From NCBI GenBank assembly GCA_032207245.1, contig CM063502.1:67763116-67827115 (forward strand): a stretch of DNA of 64,000 nucleotides, read 5' to 3'. This DNA comes from Pardosa pseudoannulata (Eukaryota; Arthropoda; Arachnida; Araneae; Lycosidae). Within the stretch, counting starts at the first letter, position 1; each line of letters opens with the position of its first letter. Below, piece by piece: positions 23,943 to 33,355 of this stretch. Position numbers and translations under genes: made by a program. The notes beneath the pieces are model-generated. The model had not been told where the DNA came from and searched no databases. It saw nothing but the letters and a program-made list of their open reading frames with translations.

Positions 23943-24015
23943 GGTTTGTTTTGAGCTCTATAGTCACTCTTTTTACATGAGGGCAAATTATAGGAGATGC
24001 TATTGCTTAAACTTC
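23943..24015 (-). mobile_element. SINE tail fragment captured in each array unit
   Basis: GGTTTGTTTTGAGCTCTATA, GTCACTCTTTTTACATGAGG and GATGCTATTGCTTAAACTTC align with the antisense tail and body of the main SINE (GGTTTGGAGTGCTATGG, ACGAGGGCTAATGAG, CTACTGCTTAAAGCC). Equivalent fragments end the other units at about 21776-21848, 22317-22388, 22859-22932 and 23401-23472. Confidence 0.7.
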
Positions 24016-24020
24016 GTATT

Positions 24021-24690
24021 AGTGGGTATTTCTACTATGTTGCAAATATATTAACTCTATCCTCACTTCTAAGGAGTCATATAAGTTTAGGTCTGGAAAT
24101 TATTAATTAAAACAGGCTAATTCTGATTCTATATGAAATAAAACATTTCTCACTGTTTAAAATAAAAAAATTTCCTAGATCACTAACTTTATGAAAATGT
24201 GTCCAACTTTATAAAAGTTATTTAGTTTTGTTATATGAAACAATACATTGAAAACATGCAATGTATACACCAAGAGAAAAGGAAAAAACCTACTTAGATG
24301 CAAATTAGCTTTTAAATTTTTTTAATTTAAAAAAATTTAATATGAAATAGAAGCTAATCATAAAATTAATTCTATGAACTTCAATTATAGTAAGTCTATC
24401 AATGTATTTTATTTTATAGAATAACGAAAGATTTATAGAATAATTTTTTAAATTATAGATTTTTTAAGAGTTTTTTCATTTAAAAATGTAAGATACATCT
24501 AAAGTTTGTTACAGATATTTATATACAGATAATAGAGATATTTTACTTCAATTGGGCATATAAACTTTGTTTCGAATATACAAATTTCAAAAGTTATCTA
24601 AGTAAATGACTTTCATTTTTTTTTTACTTATGTTTTTATACTATTGTAAATGTGCATTTCTTCAAATAATAAAACTAGATAATTTAACAG
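24021..24690. other. No gene seen
   Basis: AT-rich spacer between the tandem array and the hairpin-rich segment upstream of the LINE. Confidence 0.5.
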
Positions 24691-24812
24691 GTTGACGGAC
24701 ACTTGCGCCTATAACCGTCAAATCGAAGTTCACTATATGGCATGACGGCAATAGCCATCCAAAACGAAACGGTTTGAGACACTATGGCTATAGCGGCACA
24801 AGTGTGCATTTA
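24691..24812. repeat. Short inverted-repeat-rich segment upstream of the LINE
   Basis: ACACTTGCGCCTATAACC (24699 onward) is partly the inverse complement of GGCTATAGCGGCACAAGTGT (24786-24805). The left arm is itself framed by TTGACGG and CCGTCAA. GC content is well above the flanks. It may be a tiny hairpin MITE or a remnant of the LINE 5' region; I cannot decide. Confidence 0.4.
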
Positions 24813-24953
24813 CAGGCGTACAAGAAAACAATGTTATGAACAGAGCATAAGGAAGGAAACATCAAATTGCTGAAAGAATTGCATGTCAAGACCTGTACTG
24901 TGTCCTGCACCATACAGAACAAAATTAATAGAAGATAAATTGAATTATAATAA

Positions 24954-25285
24954 AGAGCAAAATATAAAATTGAAATAAATGAAGCAAAACTTAGGAGTTG
25001 GAAAAACTATTGTGTGAATACAGAAAGAACCTTTGGAGCTGCTTTCAATATTTTTAAAGAAAAATCATTTAAAGTAGAAAGAATGGTAAATGTATCATTA
25101 GAAAGTATGGCAATAGATTCTAATATTAAAGATATAGAAGACAAATTAATAAATCACCACTTTAAAATTACTGCAGAAGATGACGAAGAAACTCAACATA
25201 CAGGGAAACATATACCAAAAATTAATATCGAAGAAATAAAAATGGCTGTGGATGGTCAAAAAAACAACAAAGCACCAGGCACGAT
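24954..25285 (+). pseudogene. LINE RT N-terminal flank
   Basis: The frame is open from about 24954 (KIEINEAKLRSWKNYC then VNTERTFGAAF) and ends KNNKAPG, the conserved KAPG motif just before the RT domain. A one-base shift at about 25281-25285 moves the frame to the next piece, where DKLDPLIIKYMFE should follow directly. Upstream of 24954 several stops occur, marking decay or the truncation zone. No start codon of its own is needed, as this is an internal part of ORF2. Confidence 0.8.
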
Positions 25286-25288
25286 AAG

Positions 25289-26332
25289 TTGGATCCACTA
25301 ATAATTAAATATATGTTCGAAACAAATAAAAGATTTTTTGAAGCATTATTTAAAAAATTACTTACAATAGGTTATTTCCCGAGATGCTGGAAATTTGCGC
25401 AATTAGTTTTCTTCCTAAAACCAAACAAGGATCCAATTTTCCCAGCTTCATATAGACCTATAAGCCTCCTTCCTACCATCAGCAAAGTATTCGAACGCAT
25501 ATTAAACAATATAATTAGGTATGAACTACAACAGAATAACTATTTTAACAAAAATCAATTTGGCTTCCTGGAAAATTCGGACATTACAAAATGTTTAGAT
25601 TATATACTACAAGAGACAAAGGAGAGGAATAAAAATTTTAAATATACCATATTATTGTCTTTTGATATAGCTGGAGCTTTCGATAAAGTAGAATGGTTAA
25701 AATTAAAGCAAGAAATTAATAAAAGCAATATTTCCTTATATTTAAAACATATACTGCACAGCTATTTATCTAATAGAAGAGTTGAGACAAAAACCAGAGA
25801 AGTCATAAATTATTTTAAAATAAGAGATGGGTGTCCTCAAGGCTCATGTCTGGGGCCACTTCTCTGGAATATCATTGCGAATAAAATTTTAAACCATTTT
25901 GAAGAAAGACAATGTAAATTGGTTGCATATGCAGATGATTTTGCATTGATCTTCTCAGCTAATTCCCGAAATAACATTGAAGATGTAGGAAATGGTTTAA
26001 TAGAAGAATTTGTAAGTATCACAACACAGCTAAACTTAAAAATTTCATCTGAAAAAACCCAAGCAATTAATTTTGGAAAGGATATGAGCAAAAGGTATCC
26101 CATCCTAAAAATAAATAACAAGAGTATTAAATTTGTAAAGCACTTAAAATATTTGGGTATAATTATTGATAGAGGACTAAATTTTCAACAACATTTAAAG
26201 TACTTGGAAACAGAAATCACTAGATTAATAATAAATACTAACAGACTCGGTAATGCATACTGGGGCATAAAGTCAAGTATCATGAGAACCTGGTATATCA
26301 CAGTAGTAGAGAAAAAATTCTATATGGAATAG
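25289..26332 (+). pseudogene. LINE reverse transcriptase domain
   Basis: This 347-residue segment carries the RT motifs: SYRPISLLPTISKVFERIL (about 54-72), motif A SFDIAGAFD (124-132) with the first catalytic Asp, motif B GCPQGSCLGPLLWN (181-194), motif C YADD (214-217) and the LGI(I)IDRGLNFQQH region (about 290-305). It copies element RNA into DNA at the target site in functional relatives. The catalytic residues are intact. The frame ends at a TAG reached only because of a one-base shift at about 26305 in an A run. Confidence 0.93.
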
Positions 26333-26341
26333 AAGCATGGT

Positions 26342-27403
26342 ATGGTTTTCTTAATAGTCATGGAATTAATAAACTATACTCAATACAAAGAAAATTTCCT
26401 GCATACCTATAGAACAGTATCAAATCCAGTATTAAACTTATTATCAGGTATCCCACCAATATTCATAACAGCCAAATATTTAACGAAAATTTATGAATTG
26501 AAATACAGAGGATCGAAAGAAACTTATCAGGGCAATATATTACAAGCAGAAAATATAGAATTGAAAAATTTGAAAAAGAACAATAATCCAATAGATATCC
26601 CCATAAATATAAAATTATATTACGATAAGATCCAAGATAATATAATAAATGAAGGATTGAAAATCTTTACAGATGGAAGTAAAATGGAAACAGGAACGGG
26701 TTATGGTTATGTAATAATAAAAAGAAATAAGATAGTATATACCTGTAAAACAAAATTGCATTGTCATAATACTGTATTTCAGGCTGAGGGGTCTGCAATA
26801 CTTAATTCGCTCAGAAAGATAAAAGAATTGAGTGATGACAATATATATTTATATACTGACAGTCTTTCAGTAATCAAGAGCCTAGAACAATTAGTACCGA
26901 AATCAAAATTAATTACCGAGATACAAAAAGAATGTAAAAACATGAATAACCGAACAATTAATATAATTTGGACCAAAGCTCATACGGGGAATACCGGTAA
27001 TGAATATGCAGATATTTTAGCAAAGAATGCCACGAAATCAATAAATTACAAACCAATACAGCTCCCGGTATCAATATTTAAAAAATATATGAAAGAAAAC
27101 ATAAATGAAGATTGGCAAGATTATTGGGACAACAGTGAAAAAGGAAGAGCAACCTATACTATCATGTCTAAAGTAGAACAAAAGTTACAATTCGAAAATA
27201 ACATATTAAATTATTTCATAACCGGTCATGGAAGTTTCCCAACCTACTTGTACAGAATTGGAAAATTAGATTCACCAAATTGTAAATGTGGAATAATAGG
27301 CACCCCTCAGCATTACATGGAAGTAAGATGTAATCTCGTTCCAATATTTATTAAAAAATACGAAAACGAAACACAGATCGAATATTTAAAAAAAAATAGA
27401 TAA
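26342..27403 (+). pseudogene. LINE thumb, RNase H domain and zinc knuckle
   Basis: After a short stretch whose true frame is +1 (ILYGIEAWYGFLN), the frame returns near 26385 at YRTVSNPVLNLLSGIPPI. RNase H follows with acidic residues in FTDGSK (D111), FQAEGSAI (E149), LYTDSLSV (D173) and NEYAD (D224), plus the AHTGN motif. A CxC-x7-H-x5-C knuckle (C314, C316, H324, C330) lies near the end. In relatives RNase H degrades template RNA. Two compensating shifts at about 26305 and 26385 break translation, but the domain itself looks intact. Confidence 0.92.
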
Positions 27404-27730
27404 AAATCGTAATCTTACTAAAAAGTTAAAGGAAATTTATAATATATTAAATTCAAATTACTCTTATATACAAAATAGATTTTAAAAATTTTAAAATGAG
27501 GGAAAATACTTGGTAGAAATAGTGATAGTGATAAAAAGTTTTTTTTTTTTTTTTGAGTTAATAATTCCGTGTATAGCATTAAAATGAATAATGTCGAAAG
27601 GTTCTCCCCACCCACTTAGGCTTATGCATCGATAAACTTATTCAGTTGGATGTGGGTGTGGGTCATCTAAGTCCTGCACCATGCTTTGAAACATGGTATA
27701 CCGAAAATAATGGGAAAAAAATTATAAAAT

Positions 27731-27942
27731 TATAATATTTTTTGTTATTTATTTATTTCTGTTTGATTATAAACTAACATTTCCTGTAAAACTCCCAAAA
27801 ATACTTTGTTGCACATAAAAATTGCTTATTTGAGCCATTAAACCTGTCATTTACGTTTTCAAATTTTTGCTGCAATAGCCTCCATCGTCCCATTACGAGT
27901 CTAGAGTCCGCTGACGCCATGATGATTACAGCCACAACCGAA
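27731..27942. other. Spacer after the LINE
   Basis: Short AT-rich interval. An antisense 63-codon frame overlaps it but has no recognised motif. Confidence 0.4.
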
Positions 27943-28572
27943 TTAACCCTCCGAGTGGAATACACCTAGAAAAAAATTCTCCAAAATACGCTAATGTCAG
28001 TGGCCAAAGTGTTCTATGATTTTTACCTTCACCCTTTGTCGACTAGAGTGGAATATGAAAATCCACCCTCGTTATTGTCCTTTATTTCCAGTTTTATATA
28101 GATATATAAGTAGATATCATAAATTGTTAATTTTTAATACACATAAAGCTCGTCAAGTCTCGAATATTATCAAATAAGAAATAATGGGTTCTAAAAGTAC
28201 AAATAGAAATATTGTTTGAGAGACTTATTTATATTTTTTTACGAAAGTCATCCAAGATATTTAAGGGGTGCAATTAGAGATACGTCTGTTACCGCAAACG
28301 AAATACTTCGAAATAGAGATTTACAAAGCCATGAAAAGATATCAGCGTCTTTGTGCCTCAGGGGTGCATCCCTCAAGAAATGTCAGTGAAAGAGGGGTGT
28401 AGTTTCTAAACAATAGACCTGAACCTCCTACCTCAAAACTCCATGGGGGAAAGCACTGGCAAAAGTGTACATTACATCCATTTTCGGAGCGTTTTTGGAC
28501 GTCGAAAATTGTACGTTTTGAAGTCATCATCGGTTTAGCGGAATTGTACGTGCGAACCGCTTAGAGGGTCAA
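27943..28572. mobile_element. Candidate piggyBac-like element, second TTAA family
   Basis: The left edge is TTAACCCTCCGAGTGG (27943-27958). The right edge, in reverse complement, is TTGACCCTCTAAGCGG. The ends match at about 13 of 16 positions, and a TTAA target site has apparently mutated to TCAA on the right. CCC-type termini next to TTAA are typical of piggyBac. The interior (630 bp) has a GC-richer patch at 28330-28540 and repeats the GAGTGGAATA motif at about 28045, but no transposase is readable. Confidence 0.45.
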
Positions 28573-28860
28573 AGGTGATGAATTAATCAAAATTGAGTTT
28601 ATTTAAACAGAAAGAGTAAAACTATACTTCTAATATTCTAAAAATTAAAAAATCATATAGTGTTAATTTTCGAACTTCACTTGTTCCTACAGTCTGTCAA
28701 TGAGTTAAAAAGAAACTTACAAAAATTCATTCTAAAGGAAGCAGAGCATTTCATTTTGTAATGAATTGAAGCCAGGCTGTTATAATGAAGACTTTAAGTC
28801 TCGAAAAGTACTATATCCCTTAAAGTAATTTCTGTAAAATAGCGGTTTTCCCATGTTATG

Positions 28861-29380
28861 TTAACACATTGTATGCGGGACACGTACTAGTAAGTTTTCT
28901 GATGATTGATAATTGAGCTCGGGACACGTACTAGTACAGGTTAGTGTAACAACATGACTTGTTTGTGGGTAAAAAAATAACGGTATATACAGGAAAATGA
29001 AGCTGAATTTTCTTGTCTACTACATAGATTTCGAAAAATTTAGACAAAAACTAGTTTTTACATCAGTCGATGCGGAACCACAGAACATAAAAAATTAAAA
29101 CTATATGCTACTATTTATATTTAACTTTTCATCTTTACGATACTATTAGAAATTATCCATCAAAAAAAATATTTTTGTTTACAAAAATCTTATGGTTGTT
29201 ATTTATATATTTCTATTTATATATTTGTTTATATATTTCAATGTAAAATACGAAAAGTTGGTTAAAAAATTAAATAATTTTCGATCTATTGAGCTCTAAC
29301 TGAATAACTAAATTTACGCGCAAATTGTACCGCTCCCAGTACAATTCCACTGCAAAATGTGCCAATACACAATGTGTTAA
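28861..29380. mobile_element. TTAA-flanked MITE family, copy 2
   Basis: It begins TTAACACATTGTATGCGGG and ends ACACAATGTGTTAA, with TTAA at both edges. Near the left end GTACTAGTAA and GTACTAGTAC mark the paired subterminal palindromes, one of them mutated. The interior aligns with copy 1 (TTTGTGGGTA, ATAACGGTATATACAGGAAA, TTATATATTTCTATTTATAT). It keeps most of the right-hand segment that copy 1 lost. Confidence 0.8.
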
Positions 29381-29392
29381 TAGGGTAATCAA

Positions 29393-29545
29393 TATAGTTT
29401 CACATAGAGTTAAAACCAGTTCCGATTGACTACGAACATGCATGCTAGCAGTGAGCATCCAACCGAGGAACTTTAGTACTAATATGCAGTGTCCAACCTC
29501 TTTGGGAGGTACTCCAGTAGTCACTGCTTGGAACATATTCTGAAT
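29393..29545 (-). mobile_element. SINE variant with altered head
   Basis: The antisense body TTAAAACCAGTTCCGATTGA and CTACGAACATGCATGC is followed by AGCATCCAACCGAGGAAC, TAGTACTAATATGCAGTG and CACTGCTTGGAACATATTCT. The same body plus the same unusual head occurs at 31345-31497, so this is a subfamily distinct from the main SINE. It sits just downstream of MITE copy 2. Confidence 0.6.
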
Positions 29546-29738
29546 TACAGCAATAAAATTAATATAATTCATAAAATTTACTGCTATTAACTTCCTTAAC
29601 TTCCTTAAATTTATGCATTCATCCATTAACACGTAGTGTCCCTTTTTTTAAGGATATAGGAAAATAGTTTGTGGAATTCTTATGTTTTCTTAGAATGATT
29701 TTTCTTTTATAGTGAATGTAGAGAGTAATCCTATATCC

Positions 29739-30656
29739 CCCAATTTCAAATATAGCTGTTATATTTGAAAGGACCAGTAACTAATGTATTCAAGTATTAA
29801 ACTGTAAATATTAAGATATTTCGAGATTTTTTTTCTCAGACAAATCTGGCTCTCCTGAATTCTAAAATTTTCCATCTCTGATGGCTTACTTTTACCAATA
29901 CCAATACTAGCTTTAGTTACTACCAATACTAGTTACTTTATAAATACTAGCTTTTAAAAACTGGTGTTCCCCGATCCCCTTTTGTACCCTTGGTGGAGAT
30001 CATCATATTCTGTGACCACATTCCGTTTTGTAGAGTCTTGTAAGGAGATTCCCTATTCAGGAGTTTTGGGAGACGAGAAGCTGAATGAAAAAAAAATTTT
30101 TTTTCATTTCTGTATTTCATTTTCTTTTTGGGAAACGAGAAACCGAATGAGAAATTTTTTTTTTCATTTTCTTTTTGTATACTTTATGTCAATTGTTCTC
30201 TGCCACAAAACATCCCCCAATTCCCCAATTTCACAAATAGATACCAAATTTGAGAGTATCAGTAACTAAGGTATTCAAGTATTAAACCGTAAATATTGAG
30301 ATATTTCAAGATTTTTTTTCTCAGATAAATCTGGTTCCTCTGAATTCTAAAATTTTCCATCTCTGATGGCCTACTTTTACCAATACCAATACTAGCTTTT
30401 GTTACTACCAATACTAGTTACTTTGCCAATACTAGCTTTTAAAAACTGGTGTCTCTCCGATCCCCTTTTATAACCTTGGCGGAGATCATATTATTCTGTG
30501 ACTACATTCCGTATTGCAGAGTCTTGTAAGGAGATTCCCTTCTCGGGAGTTTTGGGAGACGAGAAGCCGAATGAGAAAATATTTTTTTTTCATTTTTGTA
30601 TTTCAATTTCTTTTTGTATACTTTATGTCAAGTGTTCTCTGCCACAAAACATCTAC
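29739..30656. repeat. Tandem duplication, ~475-bp units, with nested duplication
   Basis: Unit 1 (about 29739-30211) and unit 2 (about 30223-30656) share CCCCAATTTCA, GTATTCAAGTATTAAAC, TCTAAAATTTTCCATCTCTG, CCAATACTAGTTACTTT, AAAACTGGTGT, GTCTTGTAAGGAGATTCCCT, TTTTGGGAGACGAGAAG and TGTTCTCTGCCACAAAACAT. Unit 1 additionally repeats the GGGARACGAGAARC block internally (about 46 bp extra). A 101-codon frame in unit 1 has no counterpart motif and is not a gene. Confidence 0.9.
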
Positions 30657-31344
30657 CAATGATATACTATAATTTGGATGTTCGTAACTTTTATTTTAAC
30701 AGCACAGAGTTATACTTTCGCACATGATATATAGAAAGCAGTAAATTTCTCACTGATCGATAGCAACAGTGGAGGTTATTTTATAACTGGATCCCTTTAT
30801 TACTAAATAGATTTATTTATACAGCTTATATTAACTCAATTATTTAAAAAATCTACTAGGAAGCCTTGACTTTTGATATCCTTAATTTTATAATTTTGTC
30901 ATTTAGATCGACATTTTATGAATTTTTGTGCATTGCATATGAATACAAATTTTTCAGTGGGTACATCAACTAAAATCATGAAAATCAGCTATATTTGTTA
31001 TGAAAAACATCATTTTACAGTATTATGGCTACATATAAAAGCAAATAAATCTCTTCAGACCACGAAATTTTCCTTCTGTGTAGATGACATTATGTGATAC
31101 TTACAGCTCACTACTAATAAGAACGGGCTGAAATAATCAGAGCTGTCTAAATTTCACATTTTCGTTTTCCTCAGGGATCCATAATATCTTAGATTTATGT
31201 TATTCATCAATATATATTCAACAAAAATTATCCGGATATTTAAAAGGTAAAATGGTGGTTTTCCGACGTTTTGCTAATAGGGTAACTCATATTCGAACAT
31301 CGATATCAACATTTCAACATCGAATTTGATCGATATTCGAATGA
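30657..31344. other. No gene seen
   Basis: AT-rich with no recognised element. Confidence 0.5.
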
Positions 31345-31497
31345 TAATCGAACATTACCGAGTTAAAGCCAATTCTGAATGACTACGAACATACACACGC
31401 CAGCCGTGGGCATCCCACAGACGAACTAAGTACCAATATGCAGTATTCTACCTTTACGGCAGTTAACTCAGGAGTCATTGCTTGGAGCAGATTATGA
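31345..31497 (-). mobile_element. SINE variant with altered head, second copy
   Basis: GTTAAAGCCAATTCTGAATG, ACTACGAACATACACACGCC, GGGCATCCCACAGACGAACT, AGTACCAATATGCAGTATTC and GAGTCATTGCTTGGAGCAGA align section by section with 29393-29545. Confidence 0.6.
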
Positions 31498-33088
31498 ATA
31501 CCTACGACCATTCTAGCCAGAATTGGATTTTAAACTTAATGTTCACTGTCCCCTTTTTACTTATACAAACAAAATCAGCAAATTTACATAAGTGCTGTAA
31601 TTTTTATCACCAATATTATAAATATCAAATTGCGGTTATATTTATAGAGTGCTTCTCTACGCATTTGGAAATAATCAGTTATTGTATATAACCAGTGTTG
31701 CACTCTACAATGTCAGGCAGAAAGTAAAGGAGTTAAGAAGCTAAGTCCAAAAATATTTTACTCAAAATTGAAAACAATTTCATAAATATGTTAACCATGT
31801 TTATAACATTGATTCTTACCTCCATTAGCACGCAGTTTCAGGGGAAGCCTTTAAAATTTGTACTTAATTTAAGGTTTCGGGTTAAAAAGAAATAAGCGAA
31901 AATCTTTAATGCATTCTTATTTTTTCTAACGAAGACTTTTTAAAAAGCTCATTATTGAATATTTCGCAACATTGCTTTTACCTTTCGGCTAAACAGGTAA
32001 TGTTTAAAGGAACTAGTGTTTTCGAAAAGAAACTTCTCATAAATATTTATCTTTCTAATATTTTGCATAATTCTACATTTATGTTGACAAATTTTGAGGT
32101 GCTTACAGTTCAAATTCAGATTATGCTACTTGGGAAAATTGTAGGCATTTATTCAAAATTTCAAAATACTTCAAAATATGCAAGATATACTCGTCTAAAA
32201 TCGTAAAATTGAGAAAAATATGGTATTTATATGGATGCCAAGAATTGGCAGAATTTTCTTTTAAATATAAAAATTACATAATACTCAATTGAGAATTACT
32301 AGCTTCTAGGCAACAAACGCATCTCTTTTCGTAAGTAATGAAATATTTGAAATTAATTTTTAAGTGTTAAAATTTCCTAAATTGGGTTTTGCAGAATTTT
32401 GACTGAATTTTGTTTTTGAGCAAAAATATCTGATATCCTCTATCATTAAAGTGTTATGGAAGCACAGTACCTTTGAAGTCTACATTAAAACAGCCTATTC
32501 ATGATTCAGCATAAAATAGAAAGTTCTGTTCCGTTTAGAACAAAATTTTTCCTAAATAGATACTAATACTCTACATTTATAAAAATCAGTTAAGTTACAC
32601 CAAACACTAAACTTTTCTAAAAATCATAAAATATGCACAGTAAGTGAAAACAAATAGTAATATACATACCCACAAAATAACTGCTGAAAACGAAAATTTT
32701 CTATCAAATAAAAGCTAAATATAATTTTTAATCTTTGAACCTCAAAATATTAATACATGAGCTATATTCAATTTTATTGCAGTAAAAGGTCTAAGTTTTC
32801 AAATTTTAAGAGGCTTTAATTTTTTTTAAACTGTTGGATAATTTAAAGTTTTTGTTCACAGAATATAACAGATATTGCTCTTCTAATTAACAGGAAAATT
32901 TAGTTTCTGAAATATAAATTTCAAAATTTACCTTCGGGGTAAATGAATTTCTTTATTTAAATTTGGTTTTTATCTTATAAAATTCATGTAACTATACGAT
33001 TTTTTTAATTTCCAGAGATTTTTGAGTTTTAAAATTACGGTAACTTAAATTGTTATATTTTATAACAAAAACAGTATAAACGTATTAT
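31498..33088. other. No supported gene
   Basis: Open frames of 69 and 83 codons (31482 and 31955) are AT-driven and motif-free. No transposon ends recognised. Confidence 0.5.
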
Positions 33089-33355
33089 AAACTATGAAAG
33101 CATTCTCCGGCCTAGAATCAATCCCGGGTTTTCTGGTTGAAATTCGTTCATTTTACCACAGAACTACTGAATCGTGTGTAAAATTTGTTTCAACCTTTGT
33201 TAATTCCACGAAATTCGTGGGTTTTCTGTTAAATTTCATAGTAAAAATAGTTTCAAAAACGTGTCTTAAACAATGAAAAAATTGTCTGTCTTAGAATCCC
33301 TCCCGGGCTTCCAGCGTGAAATTCGTGCACTTTACCACTGAATTGTAGACGCATT
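33089..33355. repeat. Diverged ~180-bp tandem repeat with a small palindrome
   Basis: ATGAAAGCATTCTCCGGCCT at 33094 and ATGAAAAAATTGTCTGTCTT at 33274 start two related blocks. Both continue AGAATC, TCCCGGG, GAAATTCGT and TTTACCAC. The first encodes a 60-codon frame (SIPGFLVEIRSFYH) of which a similar peptide recurs in the second, but conservation is nucleotide-wide, so coding is doubtful. CCACGAA-A-TTCGTGG at about 33206-33220 is a perfect palindrome. Confidence 0.65.

Larger units (their letters stand above)
21311..24020. repeat. Tandem array of five ~540-bp units in A-B-A-B-A order
   Basis: The landmark ACTAAATAAAGACTAATAAC starts at 21341, 21884, 22423, 22968 and 23507, giving spacings of 543, 539, 545 and 539. 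Units 1, 3 and 5 (type A) carry GGAAGAAGAATC and GAGGGCAAATT. Units 2 and 4 (type B) carry GGAAGAATC and GAGACAAATT. The B-A pairs at about 21868-22950 and 22952-24020 look almost identical (period 1,084 bp, one T-run length difference seen), so this is a higher-order repeat. Each unit ends with a ~70-bp piece of the main SINE family. No coding frame. Confidence 0.95.
24841..27730 (+). mobile_element. Non-LTR retrotransposon, I/R1 group, 5'-truncated
   Basis: One orientation holds, in order, the N-terminal flank of a reverse transcriptase, the RT fingers-palm, a thumb region, an RNase H domain, a C-terminal zinc knuckle and about 330 bp of 3' UTR ending in an A-rich tract near 27730. An RT followed by RNase H with a CxC...H...C knuckle is the layout of the I-group (I, R1, LOA, Ingi types). 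The apurinic endonuclease and ORF1 are missing, so the copy is 5'-truncated. Only a few frame breaks occur, indicating recent insertion. Confidence 0.9.

Noticed and set aside
21311..24020. CRISPR-like or bacterial repeat array
   Set aside because: Units are ~540 bp, directly abutting without spacers, in clearly eukaryotic DNA.
25837..26121. 94-codon minus-strand frame
   Set aside because: Antisense shadow of the LINE reverse transcriptase.
27774..27965. 63-codon minus-strand frame containing MASADSRLVMGRWRLLQQKF
   Set aside because: It looks somewhat protein-like but crosses the edge of the TTAA-type element and matches no family I know; not enough to call a gene.
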